In this document: one piece after another, positions 1-10,128 of the stretch
Numbering within the stretch: the first letter of the stretch is position 1
How the letters are laid out: each line of letters begins with the position of its first letter
From: Oscheius tipulae
Lineage: Eukaryota; Nematoda; Chromadorea; Rhabditida; Rhabditidae
DNA length: 64,000 bases
Direction: 5' to 3'
Assembly: GCA_037178975.1 (NCBI GenBank)
Contig: JASJZH010000001.1
Location: 620,001 to 684,000, forward strand
Program-made: the position numbers and the translations under genes
The notes under the pieces: model-generated
Told to the model about the DNA's origin: nothing
The model's database searches: none
Seen by the model: the letters and a program-made list of their open reading frames with translations, nothing else

Positions 1-677
1 GTGACAGACTACCAACCGGACAAGTTCGACCCTGAACTGTTACTCTCCTCAAGATGGGTCATCTACTCTCTGATTTTCATCATGTTGCTTCTCCTACTGG
101 CTCTCGTCTGTCTCTGTTGCTGCTGCTGCATGAGAAGAAGCCGTCGGACACGAAGCCACGCGTCTGACAGAGAACAAATGATGAGAGACAGTCCTGACTA
201 CGCTCCTGTCAAGATGAGAAGAAGCAGCTCCTTCTCCTTCCATGACGATGACAACTCTGTTGGGACAGACGATACGGATCTCAATGCTTACAGAGACATT
301 CCAAGTCACCGGGTTAAAATCTACAGAGAGTCGGTAAGGGAGAGAGACAGATAGAGAGAGGGAGAGAGAGAGACAGGGAGACAGGAGAATAGAGAGACAA
401 AGAAGCAGAAAGACATAGAGACAGAGAGATAGGAACACAGACAGGCAGGGAGGTATAGCCAGCGAGACAGAGAGACAGAGCAACAGAAGGAAAGAGAGAT
501 AGAGAGACATTGTCTGATTACCGCATTTTCCAGATGGTTTCAATCCTCGTCCCATCAGTAGACCAGGCTTCCGAAGCCGCCATCGTAAAACGTCTCAGTG
601 TCGAAGAGCCCGAAGTCATCAGTCCGCCTCCAGGCAGTCCAGCTCCGTTGGTCAGTGTGACCGAGGAGGAACAATAA
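1..677 (+). CDS. C-terminal part of an unrecognised single-pass membrane protein
   Basis: The gene enters from the left edge, so its start and extracellular part are not visible. Two exons are seen, 1-333 and 534-677 (stop TAA 675-677), joined in phase 0 across a 200-nt intron with GTAAGG and TTTTCCAG ends. Residues about 17-43 form one strong hydrophobic helix ending in a run of cysteines (likely palmitoylated) and then basic residues, which is a typical stop-transfer. The roughly 110-residue tail that follows is charged and rich in Ser and Asp, with a Pro-rich segment near the end. I do not recognise the family; a receptor or adhesion-type type I protein fits the topology. The intron is almost pure AGAGACAG purine repeat. 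An AATAAA lies at 895-900. Confidence 0.6.
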
Positions 678-894
678 GACAAAACTACCCGGTGTCCTTT
701 CTCCTTATCTTTCCAAGCCAAACTTTAGCACAGTATATGTGATCTCTCCGGTCTGTTCTGTCCCTCTCCCTCTTTATCAGGATCTGTAGCTTTATATGAT
801 TTTTCCTATTCTAGTTTTATATCCCCTCTCTCTTCCCAAAAAATACGGGTTCAGTTGTTGTTTCAAAAAACAAAACTTATCTTCACTTCTTGCT

Positions 895-900
895 AATAAA
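895..900 (+). terminator. Polyadenylation signal AATAAA
   Basis: AATAAA 218 nt after the stop of the membrane-protein gene, on its strand; the only good signal before the next coding-like block. Confidence 0.5.
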
Positions 901-1317
901 GTTCTTACCAATGTCTCTCTGTTTCTCTATCTCTCTGTGTCAGGCTGTTAGGGGACATTTTAAACTGTTCGTTCGGCTAGGGCTATTGAGTTCTTGAGTC
1001 AGAGAATCGGAAAGGAGCAATTAGACTTTCTTCAGAAGCGATCTTCTCTTCTTGCAATTTTTATTTTCCAAAGAGTTCCCAAAGCCAAAGCAATCCAAGT
1101 CTTGTCGAGAACAAATTCTAACAAAACACGACAAGCGAATCGCTTCAGATTGTGCCTACTTGCATTGCTCCAGAAGGTCGCCTCCTCTTCGCTTCTACCC
1201 AGGTCACGTTGCCCTTTCTTTTCAAGTAGTCCACCCAAAACCCTTTTGCACGGACTCTCTCACCCTCTTTCTTTCGTTTCGAGACTAGGACCTAGGCTAG
1301 TTCCGAGAAACTCAGTC

Positions 1318-1660
1318 TACCCTCCGAGGGCCTTGATCAGGATTCGGAAAATCGGGCAGTGGAGGCTGAGAATGGCGTCTTGAAACGCGAGAATCGAGGT
1401 TTGGGAGTCCTAAACTTGACTAGTACTGTCTGACATACTATTACCAAACTAGTTATTCTCATGTCTTCCAGGGACCAAAGTTCGACAAAGATGTCTTTCT
1501 CTACATAGTGAATATTCTCTGGAATGACTGGAAAGAACACAATACTTCAAAAATGAATTATGGAAACTTTGTAAAAGCATGGAAGGTTGAACGATCGCTA
1601 CAGCCCAATACTTCAAAAACGAAAAAAGCTGTGCCTTCTGCTGGAGCAGTCCAATGATGA
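1318..1660 (+). other. Unresolved block with coding-like exons
   Basis: Two segments look coding but I cannot join them into one frame. One (about 1318-1398) encodes a charged, heptad-like stretch containing SENRAVEAENGVLKREN, which resembles a coiled coil. The second, 1472-1585, sits between CTTCCAG and GTTGAA, is open for exactly 38 codons and encodes an aromatic, helical-looking segment (FDKDVFLYIVNILWNDW). The phases do not match across the intervening 73 nt. It may be a separate gene, 5' exons of the zinc-finger gene, or a decayed gene. The rest of 901-2246 holds only the CT microsatellite and AT-rich spacer. Confidence 0.25.
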
Positions 1661-1838
1661 TTGCAGGTGAGGCAGAGGCTGAGTGACAGATATATGACTA
1701 AACCCAAAATTTCAGCAACTACCCGAAGCTGGAGTGGCGTCTCTGCGTCGAGACCGTCGAAACCTGTGCAGCTTGTGTCTCTGCTTCCATCCCTTAAGAA
1801 TTTGTTTCTGGATTGGATGATAACACTGCCCGGAACCG

Positions 1839-1840
<2 letters not shown>

Positions 1841-1934
<94 letters not shown>

Positions 1935-1978
1935 CTCTATTCACTTTGGACAGCTTCAGTGAGAGAGAGAGAGAGAGA
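1841..1978. repeat. (CT)45 microsatellite followed by (GA)9
   Basis: An uninterrupted CT dinucleotide run fills 1841-1930. After a 30-nt gap an inverse GA run fills 1961-1978, so the two could pair as a hairpin. Confidence 0.95.
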
Positions 1979-2246
1979 TAGTACGCAGTTACTCCACCCC
2001 ATACGCAAACTTGCGTATGAGCAGCACCTCCAACCCCCAATGGATCCATAATCAATTGAATTGATTCATTTTCTCATTTTTCTTTTTCCTTATCTTTTCT
2101 CCCTGTGCTAAAATATTACCGGAGTTTCCTCCAAACTACTTCCAAATTTTAACACTTTCGAACTCTAAAAAAGCTAATTCCTTCACCATTTGTTTTTCTC
2201 GCTTAATTCATGCTATTTTTATTATAACTCAATTTCAGATCCAGAA

Positions 2247-4921
2247 ATGACTCCTGGTCAGAATCTCAAAAAAACTGGACCTACACCTGAAGTTAAAGAA
2301 GGGCTCCACAAGTGCACCTTGTGTGACAGCTCTTTTGAAACTGTTAGTGGTCTTCACGGTCACATGAATGTTCACAATAGTGGGATTTCTTCAATATTCA
2401 TTGTTCTACTTTCCCTTTCCAGAAAAATACTCCTGCCATCTGTGCGGGAAGTGCTTTAGAGGGCCTTTCGCTGTCCAGGAGCACCTAAAAACCCATGCTG
2501 GGCCGAGTGTCAAGAAGGAGACAAGGGTGAGTCCGTTTTCGCAACTTTTCTTGTTTGGTACGGTTCCTGGGAGCGGGTTTTGGCAAAGAGTCAAAGAATT
2601 CTCTCGGCTGTAACTGGTCATTACTGGTGCTAGTCAAGTGGTCAACTGATACTCAGGCCTTCTGTCACTACACAGCATCCGACTCTTGACTCTGTCTGAC
2701 TGATCAGGAGCTACAAACTTGTCTTTGGACAAATGGATCCATATTACCCGTGTGTTGTCTAATGTCAAGTTTTATCCCAGGATAAAAAGTGATCAGACAG
2801 AGTCAAATAGATAAATTTGGAAAACCACCTGAAGTGCTAGCCATATCTCTAAACAAACTTGACATGCCATCTGTGGCTCGTGGTAACGGAGAACATGTAT
2901 ACTCGGACAGAACCACAACTATCGTGAAAACGTTAAGATTGTTTTTAGGACCCAATACTGTTCCCTTTGGAATGCAAGGTCTGTAAGCACAGGTTCGCCA
3001 ACGCAATTACATTGCGACAACATCGGAATCTGCATACTGGTATGTGTTTTAATTATGGTTTTTAAGAGAGTTCTAGAACGCTATCAATGCGACATTTGCG
3101 GGCAATCGAACAAGAATGCAGATGGACTCAAAAGACACATGCGAAAGCACACGGGAGAAAAACCATTCGGTTGTCGAAAATGTGAGTACCGGTCGACAAG
3201 AAATTCCGATATCATCAGGCATGAGAAGACGTGCAACGGCAAGGTGAGATATCTTTGTCTCTCTGTCTGTCTCTCTATTTCTCTGTCTCTCTCTCTCTCC
3301 TATGAACAAAATTTCCAGAAACGAAATCAGCCGCTTGTGGTCATTCGAGACGAACACGCTATGAAGGATGATGCTGTTGGAATGGGTCTTGAAATGTTTC
3401 TACAAGCTAGCACTTCCAGTGAGGACGATACTCGACAAGATGGTTTTGTAGGAGACTACCAGGAGCGGGAAAGTAGTGAGGCTAGTATAGGTAGAATGAT
3501 ATTGGTAAAAGAAGAGAGCGATGAGGTTGGTGACAGAGAGACAGAGAGACGGAGTTTTCAGTTCATTCAACCAGCGTACGAGCCGCAGATTGACCAGCCA
3601 CCGATAGAAGGCCCATCCTTTGTCCTCTCTCCACAAGAAATGTTGCTCCAAATTGTGAAGCAGGAAGACAAAAATATCATGGACACAGACCGACCCGAAG
3701 ACGTCGCATCTTCTAATTCGAATGACCATGTGGATTTTGAGGTTATTTGGATTTTGAGAGCCACAGAGGGACAGAGAGACAAAGAGACAAAGAGGTAGCG
3801 ACAGAGAGACAGAAAAACAGAGGGAGATACAGATACACAGTGACACAGAAAGGCAGAGATACAGAGTCACAGGCTCATTCTCCAGACCATTGACGACTGT
3901 GAAGAGGCTATTCATGCTGTCGACCTATTCGAAGAGAAACCACCTATCATGAGCTCCGTATTTGAAGATGATCCAACAGCCAAAATAGAAGAATTAACGA
4001 GATTAAATGAAAAACTCGTGCAAGAAAACCTGGAACTTCGCCAAATGTTTTCAGCCGAGCTGGAAAAACTGAAGAGGAATAATACTCGGCTTAGGGAGGA
4101 GAATCGACGTCTTAAACAGGTACCTTACCATATGCATTTTAAACATTTTAGTCCAGACTAGGAAGTCTTCGCAACCCCCGTTCTTGACAGAGCACTGAAC
4201 CATGTTCGTCCTCGCTGTCTAGAAGACTAGCTATGCTGAAATTCCAAAGAAGAAGATAAAACATTGGTCGAAATAATGCTCTTAAGTTTGTCTTTCAAAA
4301 CTGTAACTGCCTTGTAGTAATAATGAATGACAGAGAGACCGGTGACGACGTGTTTAATCATTCCCTTCGTTTCCAGACCGACGATCTTGTTCACATGAGC
4401 GGCAACTTCCTCAGCCCTGTTGAAGTCGGCACGGACCCAGTTTCATGGCCAGCTGGATCCAGTGCTTCTCCTCTTTGTAGTCGCCGAGAAGAGCCTTGCC
4501 CAGCAGACTCTTGGTAGCTCCTTCAGTACCCATGTAGAGCAGGGAGAAAGTCATCTAGAGGGAGAAGGGGTTGCAGATGACGGACTTGGTCGGGTCCAGC
4601 TGCTTCAGTAGGTCCAGGGCGAGTTCGGTAGACATCCTCTGAAGTAGACTACTGTTGTATCGTTATTCTCTAATTCAAAAGCCCGCCTTTCCTTACTGTA
4701 GGGTCCCGCCACGATACATTCAAACCATTTTTGGCGCACAAACCTTAGTAATCTACATCGTGTTCTTTGCCACAATTCCCGTAAGCAAATCGTATGATAT
4801 AACGACTACTTGTTGAATAGAGGCCGAGAACCTACTGCTGGAACGAGTGACTACCATCGGCAAGTTTCTGGAAGAATGTCGATTCCTGTCAAGATTTATT
4901 CCGGATAACACCCTTCAATAA
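2247..4921 (+). CDS. C2H2 zinc-finger protein with C-terminal coiled coil
   Basis: Likely a nuclear DNA-binding regulator. Exons: 2247-2379, 2423-2526, 2949-3039, 3071-3243, 3319-3741, 3886-4119, 4823-4921; total 1257 nt, 418 residues. Five fingers are visible in order, with cores CTLC, CHLC, CKVC, CDIC and CRKC, each followed by a His pair; the fifth ends H-X3-C, a C2HC variant. Fingers 4 and 5 are joined by a classical TGEKPF-type linker. An acidic Ser-rich middle follows, then a heptad-rich region (IEELTRLNEKLVQENLELR) that continues correctly into the last exon, which is why I join 4119 to 4823. Reading on past 4119 through a nearer acceptor would instead end at 4187. The start is the first Met after an acceptor near 2239; upstream exons are possible. 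Several introns are AGAGACAG or CTGTCTCT repeats. Confidence 0.75.
4335..4635 (-). pseudogene. Serpin N-terminal relic, antisense in an intron
   Basis: Read from 4635 downward, the minus strand encodes a serpin-like start (ALDLLKQLDPTKSVICNPFS) followed by MTFSLLYMGTEGATKSLLG, the conserved helix B and C region of serpins, and later EEVAAHVNKIVGLETKGMIK, matching the usual VNxWVxxxTxGxIKxxV segment. It is broken twice: an in-frame TAG replaces the residue after PFSL, and a reading-frame shift near 4437 separates the two halves. No reactive-centre half is present. It lies wholly inside the last intron (4120-4822) of the zinc-finger gene, on the opposite strand. It is a retained fragment, not a working inhibitor. 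Confidence 0.75.
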
Positions 4922-4922
4922 A
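4917..4922 (+). terminator. AATAAA overlapping the zinc-finger gene stop codon
   Basis: The last two bases of the CAA codon, the TAA stop (4919-4921) and the next base together spell AATAAA, implying a 3' UTR of only about 15-25 nt. Confidence 0.6.
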
Positions 4923-5692
4923 TTTTGTGTACTCTTTGAAAAAGTTGTTCAGAGGTTCGTTGCAGGCATTTACGCAGACGAGTTGGCTAGTCAAACCAGA
5001 GAGATGGAGACAGACAGATATAGAGACAGTGAAGCAGAGAGATCATCTACTTCGCAAGGTGAATACCAATCAGAAGGCTTCCCCAGTCTCTATTCATTCC
5101 TATCTTCTCTGGTCACCATAAAAACCTTCCTCTTCTTCGTTCAAGTTCTTGGTTCAGTGTTTTAATGCTTGCTTACATTTTCCCTAAAATTTGTTGTGGA
5201 AACTTTTACTACAATTCCCCAGCTTTAATATGTTCTGCTCTCACCATCGACGAATGGGAGCCTGCTGTGGTCACCTCTGTACAGATCCAGTGAATCGCAA
5301 ATTGGCCAATGCCTGCTGCTGGAAGCATGGCTCCCCCAATGGGTCCTCTTCTTGTAATGGTGGCAATCTGTATTGTAAGAATTGAGATCGACGGTTGATT
5401 GTAAAAGAGACGATAAAGTCGTTGCCATTCTCTCGGTCACTCTGTCCTTCTATCTCCCTGTTTCTCTTTCATTCTGTCTCTCTGTTTAACCCCTATCAAC
5501 GCTTGAATTCAAAGGAGTGCTCTTGGCATTAAACCGCGCCCAAAATGGCTGAATGGGCGTGGCTTCCAGCCTCTCCCTTTTGGTTAGTCCGAGCCAGCAG
5601 CTGCAAATATCGACGAGCCGTGTGTCCAGACAAGGCCGCCACCTTGAATCCCTTTGTTTTCTAGAACCGCCTCCCCGAAAATTTCTGTCAAT
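4923..5692. other. Intergenic spacer before the ICA1-like gene
   Basis: No gene is supported. A short cysteine-rich open frame at 5191-5385 has no signal peptide or family match that I recognise, and CTGTCTCT repeat occurs near 5445-5485. The promoter of the next gene probably lies here. Confidence 0.5.
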
Positions 5693-7936
5693 ATGGCAGC
5701 CCGATATTATGAGAGTAATACAAGGTAGGAGCCACATTTTCCTTAGAATTTGTTGTGAAAAATTTCCAGCGGGATGAATTTTGACCGGTTTTTGGACCGA
5801 TTCGATGAATCCACCCTGCTGACGATGAAGAGACACTATTGGACGGCAAAGCAGCTTTTGAGGACGAAACTGGGGAAGAAGGTGGGTCACAGGGAAAACC
5901 ATAATAGAGGCTTGTTTACCTAATGATTAGAGAATCTGGAAGGGAATGTGGCGTCATTGTGGGAAAGGACTATAATTTTCTATCTCTGTCCCTCTGTGTC
6001 TCGTTCTAATGCGAAAGTCCTCATTATCTCCCAAACCCCTTCTGAAAAACATCTGTAGCCATAAATCCCCCATTTCAAGACGTAGCTAACATTCAATTCC
6101 TTGATTGTCATTTTAGGAAGACGAATATCTTTTGGCTTCTGACGCAGACCTGGACACGAAGCTGACTCTGTTCCGATCCGTCCGCGACACTTCAGAGAAC
6201 CTATTGGCCTGTATAGAAAACTATCAAGCCTACATACTCGGTACGTTTTCGGTTGCGCATGAAAAATGACTCATGTGACTTCGGGAGAATATAATGAGCT
6301 CATTTCCAGATGCGACCCTTGTGGAGAATCATTTGGGAAAGTATTTGAAGGATGAGGGCAAGAAACAGACGAGACAGGAGACGGCGACAGTGATGACAGC
6401 GGCAGGGAGAGCTTTCGTTTTTAGTAGTCATCAGAGGGCGGCTGTGAGACAACCATTGGTCAGGTAGAGTGACTGAGAGACAGAGGTACAAAGACAGTTT
6501 CAGGTTCTACCAAGAACTTCATGTCTTTGCCGAACGGGCTATCCAGGACTGTGCCCAGACGGTAGATGCTGTGGAAAAGGCCAGAATACAGTACAGAGGG
6601 AGTCTACTTTGGATGAAACAGACCAGCGAAGAGGTACGCTTACTATCTCTCTCTCTTCCTCTTTCTTTCTTATTTTTGTCTCTCCTTCTCTCTGTCTCCT
6701 CCCCGTCTTTTTGTCTCTCTGTCTCCCTGTCTCTCTGTCTCTCTGCCTCTCTCCCCAACCGTATTTTCAGCTCGACCCAGACACTGACCGCCAGTTAGAA
6801 AAATTCAGAGAAGTACAGGCAGCTGTCCGATCAAATAAGGAAAGACTGGACAAATTGAAAGTCGACACTTTGCAAAAGGTTTGACCAGCTATCATTTCTC
6901 TAGAAATGCTTCGATTTAGGTGGATCTGCTTTCAGCTTCCCGCTCAAATCTTCTATCTCATCTATTGGGAAAGTATCTGGACTTCCTGGCTTCATACTAT
7001 GAGAAAACTGCTAAAACTTACACAACTTTGGCAGCAAATCTTTCAAATTTCCAGCATTATGAGTTTGAAATATTGACGGTGAGTACGGAGAGATAGGGAA
7101 ACTGAGAGACAGTGAGACAGCGAGACAGAGGGACAGAGAGACAGACAGTCTTTCAGGAACTGATAGAGCCGTCAAAGAAGGCTGCCAAGAAGCTTCGGCA
7201 ACAGAGCATGGAAAAGGAGGAAAAAGCACGACAGGAGAGAGAGCGACTGGCCTCCGAGGAAGAACAACCAGCTTTACTAAACTTTGACGAGGAGGCAGTG
7301 GGACAGATGAAGTCGTACCTCTTTGGAAGAGAGAGTCCAGATGAAGAGTCCAAGCTGGTTCCGGAAGAGGAACGAGCAGACAGCCCACTAGGCATACTAG
7401 AGGAGGGATTGGAGGCAAAAGAGGTAATTTTGTGGAAAAGAAAAACGATTATCCTTGACTGGGATCCGATCCCACCATGTTTGGATTTCTAGCCGCGCCT
7501 ACTATATATCACTGGGCCACTGAGCACGAGCGGGTGCCGGAAATATATCTTTTCATAACACGCGGCTTCTGATAATGCATTTTAGGGAGACGACCCGTTC
7601 TCGTCTCTCCCAGGACCTTCAAAAATCGGTCCTTTGGCTCCAGTTGATGCCCAGCAATCAGCACCAGTACCCAAGCTGGCTCCTCCACCCGTACCATCTC
7701 AGCTGGGCGTCTCAAAAACCTATCAGTCGGCCCTGCTCTCTCTGGAAGATGACATGCCGGAACTCGATCAGATCTTCCCCAAAACGAAGTCCATGGAAGC
7801 TCCAGGCATAATGGATCTTTTGGCCCCGACCACGACCAGTTTCCCTAACCCATTCGAGAACAAAATACCATCAGAATGGGACTCTCTTTTGCTTCAATGT
7901 GATAGTCAACAGCAGCCAAATGGAGACCTACTGTAG
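5693..7936 (+). CDS. ric-19: ICA1/ICA69-like arfaptin-homology protein
   Basis: Homologue of islet cell autoantigen 1, called RIC-19 in worms: a BAR-like Rab2 effector acting at Golgi and immature dense-core vesicles. Nine exons: 5693-5724, 5770-5881, 6117-6240, 6310-6463, 6504-6633, 6771-6878, 6920-7078, 7157-7423, 7586-7936; 1437 nt, 478 residues, near the family length. The arfaptin-homology domain spans about residues 20-260. Diagnostic stretches are KKEDEYLLASDADLDTKL, YRGSLLWMK, a following ELDPD, and KVDLLSASRSNLLSHLLGKY, each close to the vertebrate protein. An acidic, Lys-rich coil and a Pro-rich tail follow, with a WDSLLL motif near the end. Intron 5 (6634-6770) is CTGTCTCT repeat and intron 7 (7079-7156) is AGAGACAG repeat. 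It converges on the acyl-CoA synthetase gene with 33 nt between stop codons. Confidence 0.92.
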
Positions 7937-7969
7937 TTTTTATTGTTAGCAAAATACTGTGATTCTGTG

Positions 7970-9776
7970 TCAATGAAGCTCATGACGCATGATTTTTCCC
8001 GAGGCGGTACGGGGGAGACAGTCGACTCTAACAGCTTCCGTAAGCTGCTTGTAGGAGATGAGTTCGCACTTGACATGGTCCAGGACAATCTGCGGATCAG
8101 CAGTTCCAACGAAGAAGGCCTTCGGACGAGTTCCGTCAACTGGATGAGGACATCCAATGACTGTACAGTCGACTATTCCTGGTAGCTTCTTGATAGTTTC
8201 TTCTATCTCCCAGGGGTTGACCTGAAACTGTCTGTCTCTCTGTCCCTCTATGTTTGTTTCACTCTCTGTCACTCACCTGCCATCCTCTTACTTTGAAGGT
8301 ATCCTTTTTCCTTCCAGTGATAGAGAACAGTCCGTCAGAAGACACCGTAGCTAGGTCCCCAGTAGCGAAGTAGCCTTCCTGGTCCAGGAATCGGTCACAA
8401 AAAGCGCACACTATTAGTTGAACAAAGCCAACGGTACCTGCTATTGACATATCCCTCCATAAGAGTCGGTGCCTTGACCCATAGCTCGCTCTTTTCCCCG
8501 ATCCTGATCTCTACTCCAGGTAGAGGAACACCTACAATATCCAGTCGGTCACAGTTCGTCGGGGTCATTAGTAGGGCTAGTCCGGCTTCTGTCATCCCGA
8601 ACACTAAGTTTCTCTCGGTACAGTCTCGGAAAGTCACTCACACTGTATAATTTCTACACCCAGCCGTTCTTTGACCTTCAACATCAGGTTCGGATCACAA
8701 GCTGCTGCTCCCACGTAAATTCTCTTCAAGGTTTCGATTTCCGAAGGGTTTAAACTTGGATGATAGGCCAGATACTGCAGAATTGGAGGGACAATGTTGA
8801 TAATGGTGACCTAGAAACAGAGTGACACTTTGGGATACGGTACCTTGTAGTCTTTTAAAACTTGAAGGAAATGGTCCTCATTCCACTTGTTGTTGATGAC
8901 TACGGTAGCTCCGGCGGATAACATGACAAAAACTGTCATTAGACCACCGAAGTGGAAGTATGGAAGGATGCCATGAAGTACCTGAGGTACTCAAAAATGT
9001 TAGAGAGAAAGAGACCTAGATATACAGACAGAGAGACAGAAACTAACATCCTCTGTCGTGACTCTCGGAAACGTTTCCGAATTCCCCATTGACAGAGTCT
9101 GACAGAGCTGAGCCACTAGACTTCTGTGACTGTGACAAATGGCCTTCGGTGGACCGGTAGTACCGGAAGAGAAGAAAATCAGAGCCTGAAAGTTATTGTC
9201 AGTCACTATCACTGTCTCTGTCACTGTTACCAGTCCGTTCGATCCTTCTGGAACTTTCAGGTCAGTTTTCAAATTGATGTAACACAACTCTTTTAGGTCT
9301 TCCTCGTTGAGAAGACAGTCCAGCTGACATTCGGTCTTGTACTTCTGTATCTCTCCCTGCTTTGAAGCCGGATTGATCGGAACAACCACGATATTAATAT
9401 TGAGACAAGCCAAGACAAAAAGGAGAAACTCAATGGAGTTTCCGATTACTGTACCAATCTGAACAGATGCTTTTTGTCTTTGTCAAGCACTGTCACTCGC
9501 TCTGTTCCCTTGACAATATCCTTTTGACAGCAAATTGGCGACAATTCTGTCAATGTGAATCTGCAAGTCTTTGAAACGGAGCTCGGTTCGGGTATCAGGG
9601 TCGATCTGAAACAGTCTATGTTATTCTTTATTTCTGTCTCCCTGTTTTTCTGACTCTCTTACCAAGGCTAATTTATCTCCAAACTGTTGGAAAATATGCA
9701 AGATTGCGTCGGTAAAGTTGGATGGTAGACTAGATTCGGTATATTTGACAGGACTAGTGTGAACAGACAGAGACAT
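7970..9776 (-). CDS. Acyl-CoA synthetase (4-coumarate-CoA-ligase-like)
   Basis: AMP-forming ligase of the ANL superfamily: it adenylates a carboxylic acid and transfers it to CoA. The chosen start is the ATG at 9776 (MSLSVHTSPVKYTESS). Motifs in order: the P-loop SSGTTGPPKA (about 9130-9170), FGMTEAG, YFATGDLA, TGRKKDTFKVRGWQ, and the A10 motif PRTASGKIMRHEL with its catalytic Lys near the C-terminus. It ends in HELH, so no SKL-type peroxisomal signal is seen. The last exon is 7970-8221 and the one before ends at 8277; about nine exons in all. I could not fix the splice junction near 8380-8440 or the donor near 9500, so those exons are approximate. Substrate is unknown. An AATAAA for this strand lies inside the 33-nt gap next to the ICA1-like stop. 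Confidence 0.82.
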
Positions 9777-10128
9777 TGCCTAGAGAGAAAGATTGGGACA
9801 CTGATCTTGTCCGCGATCTCAAATTGGCGACTGATCGCGGCCACTTCTGTCGCATTACATCTGTCTCTCTCTGTCCGCTACCATGGTGATTGAACATTAG
9901 GATATAAACCCAGATAGTACCAAAAGAACTGAAAATCCCATTATTGCGATATCCGTTCCAGAAATGACCTGTTAATGCCATTTTTTCAGTCATTCAATCG
10001 CAGTGCACTTCGTTTACAGAATAACATCGTTGGAATCTATTCGTTGCCTTCAAAAATTTATTTTCGTCGCTTTCCTCTGCTTTATTCTTCATTTACTTGG
10101 TAAATCTTCCATCTATTCTTCGTTTAAG
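9777..10128. promoter_or_regulatory. Divergent intergenic region of acyl-CoA synthetase and SNIP1
   Basis: Only 352 nt separate the two start codons, so the promoters are shared or overlapping. A minus-strand open frame (9754-9993) starts MTEKMALTGHFWNGY and has a GTAGCG donor at its end, but splicing it to the next exon gives a stop before the ligase frame. It is therefore more likely leader or a decoy than coding. No clear TATA box. Confidence 0.45.

Noticed and set aside
1661-1800. COMM-domain-like LEWRLCVETV segment
   Set aside because: Resembles the LEWRLDV signature for a few residues only, then stops; the rest of a COMM domain is absent.
1558-2055. Long open frames on both strands over the CT repeat
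   Set aside because: They are Leu/Ser and Glu/Arg dipeptide runs produced by the dinucleotide microsatellite.
5191-5385. Cys-rich secreted peptide
   Set aside because: No signal peptide, stop shortly after, no matching family; likely chance.
6519-6884. Open frames rich in SLSLCL or ERQRDRE
   Set aside because: Translations of CTGTCTCT/AGAGACAG intron repeats; the same false frames recur across the window.
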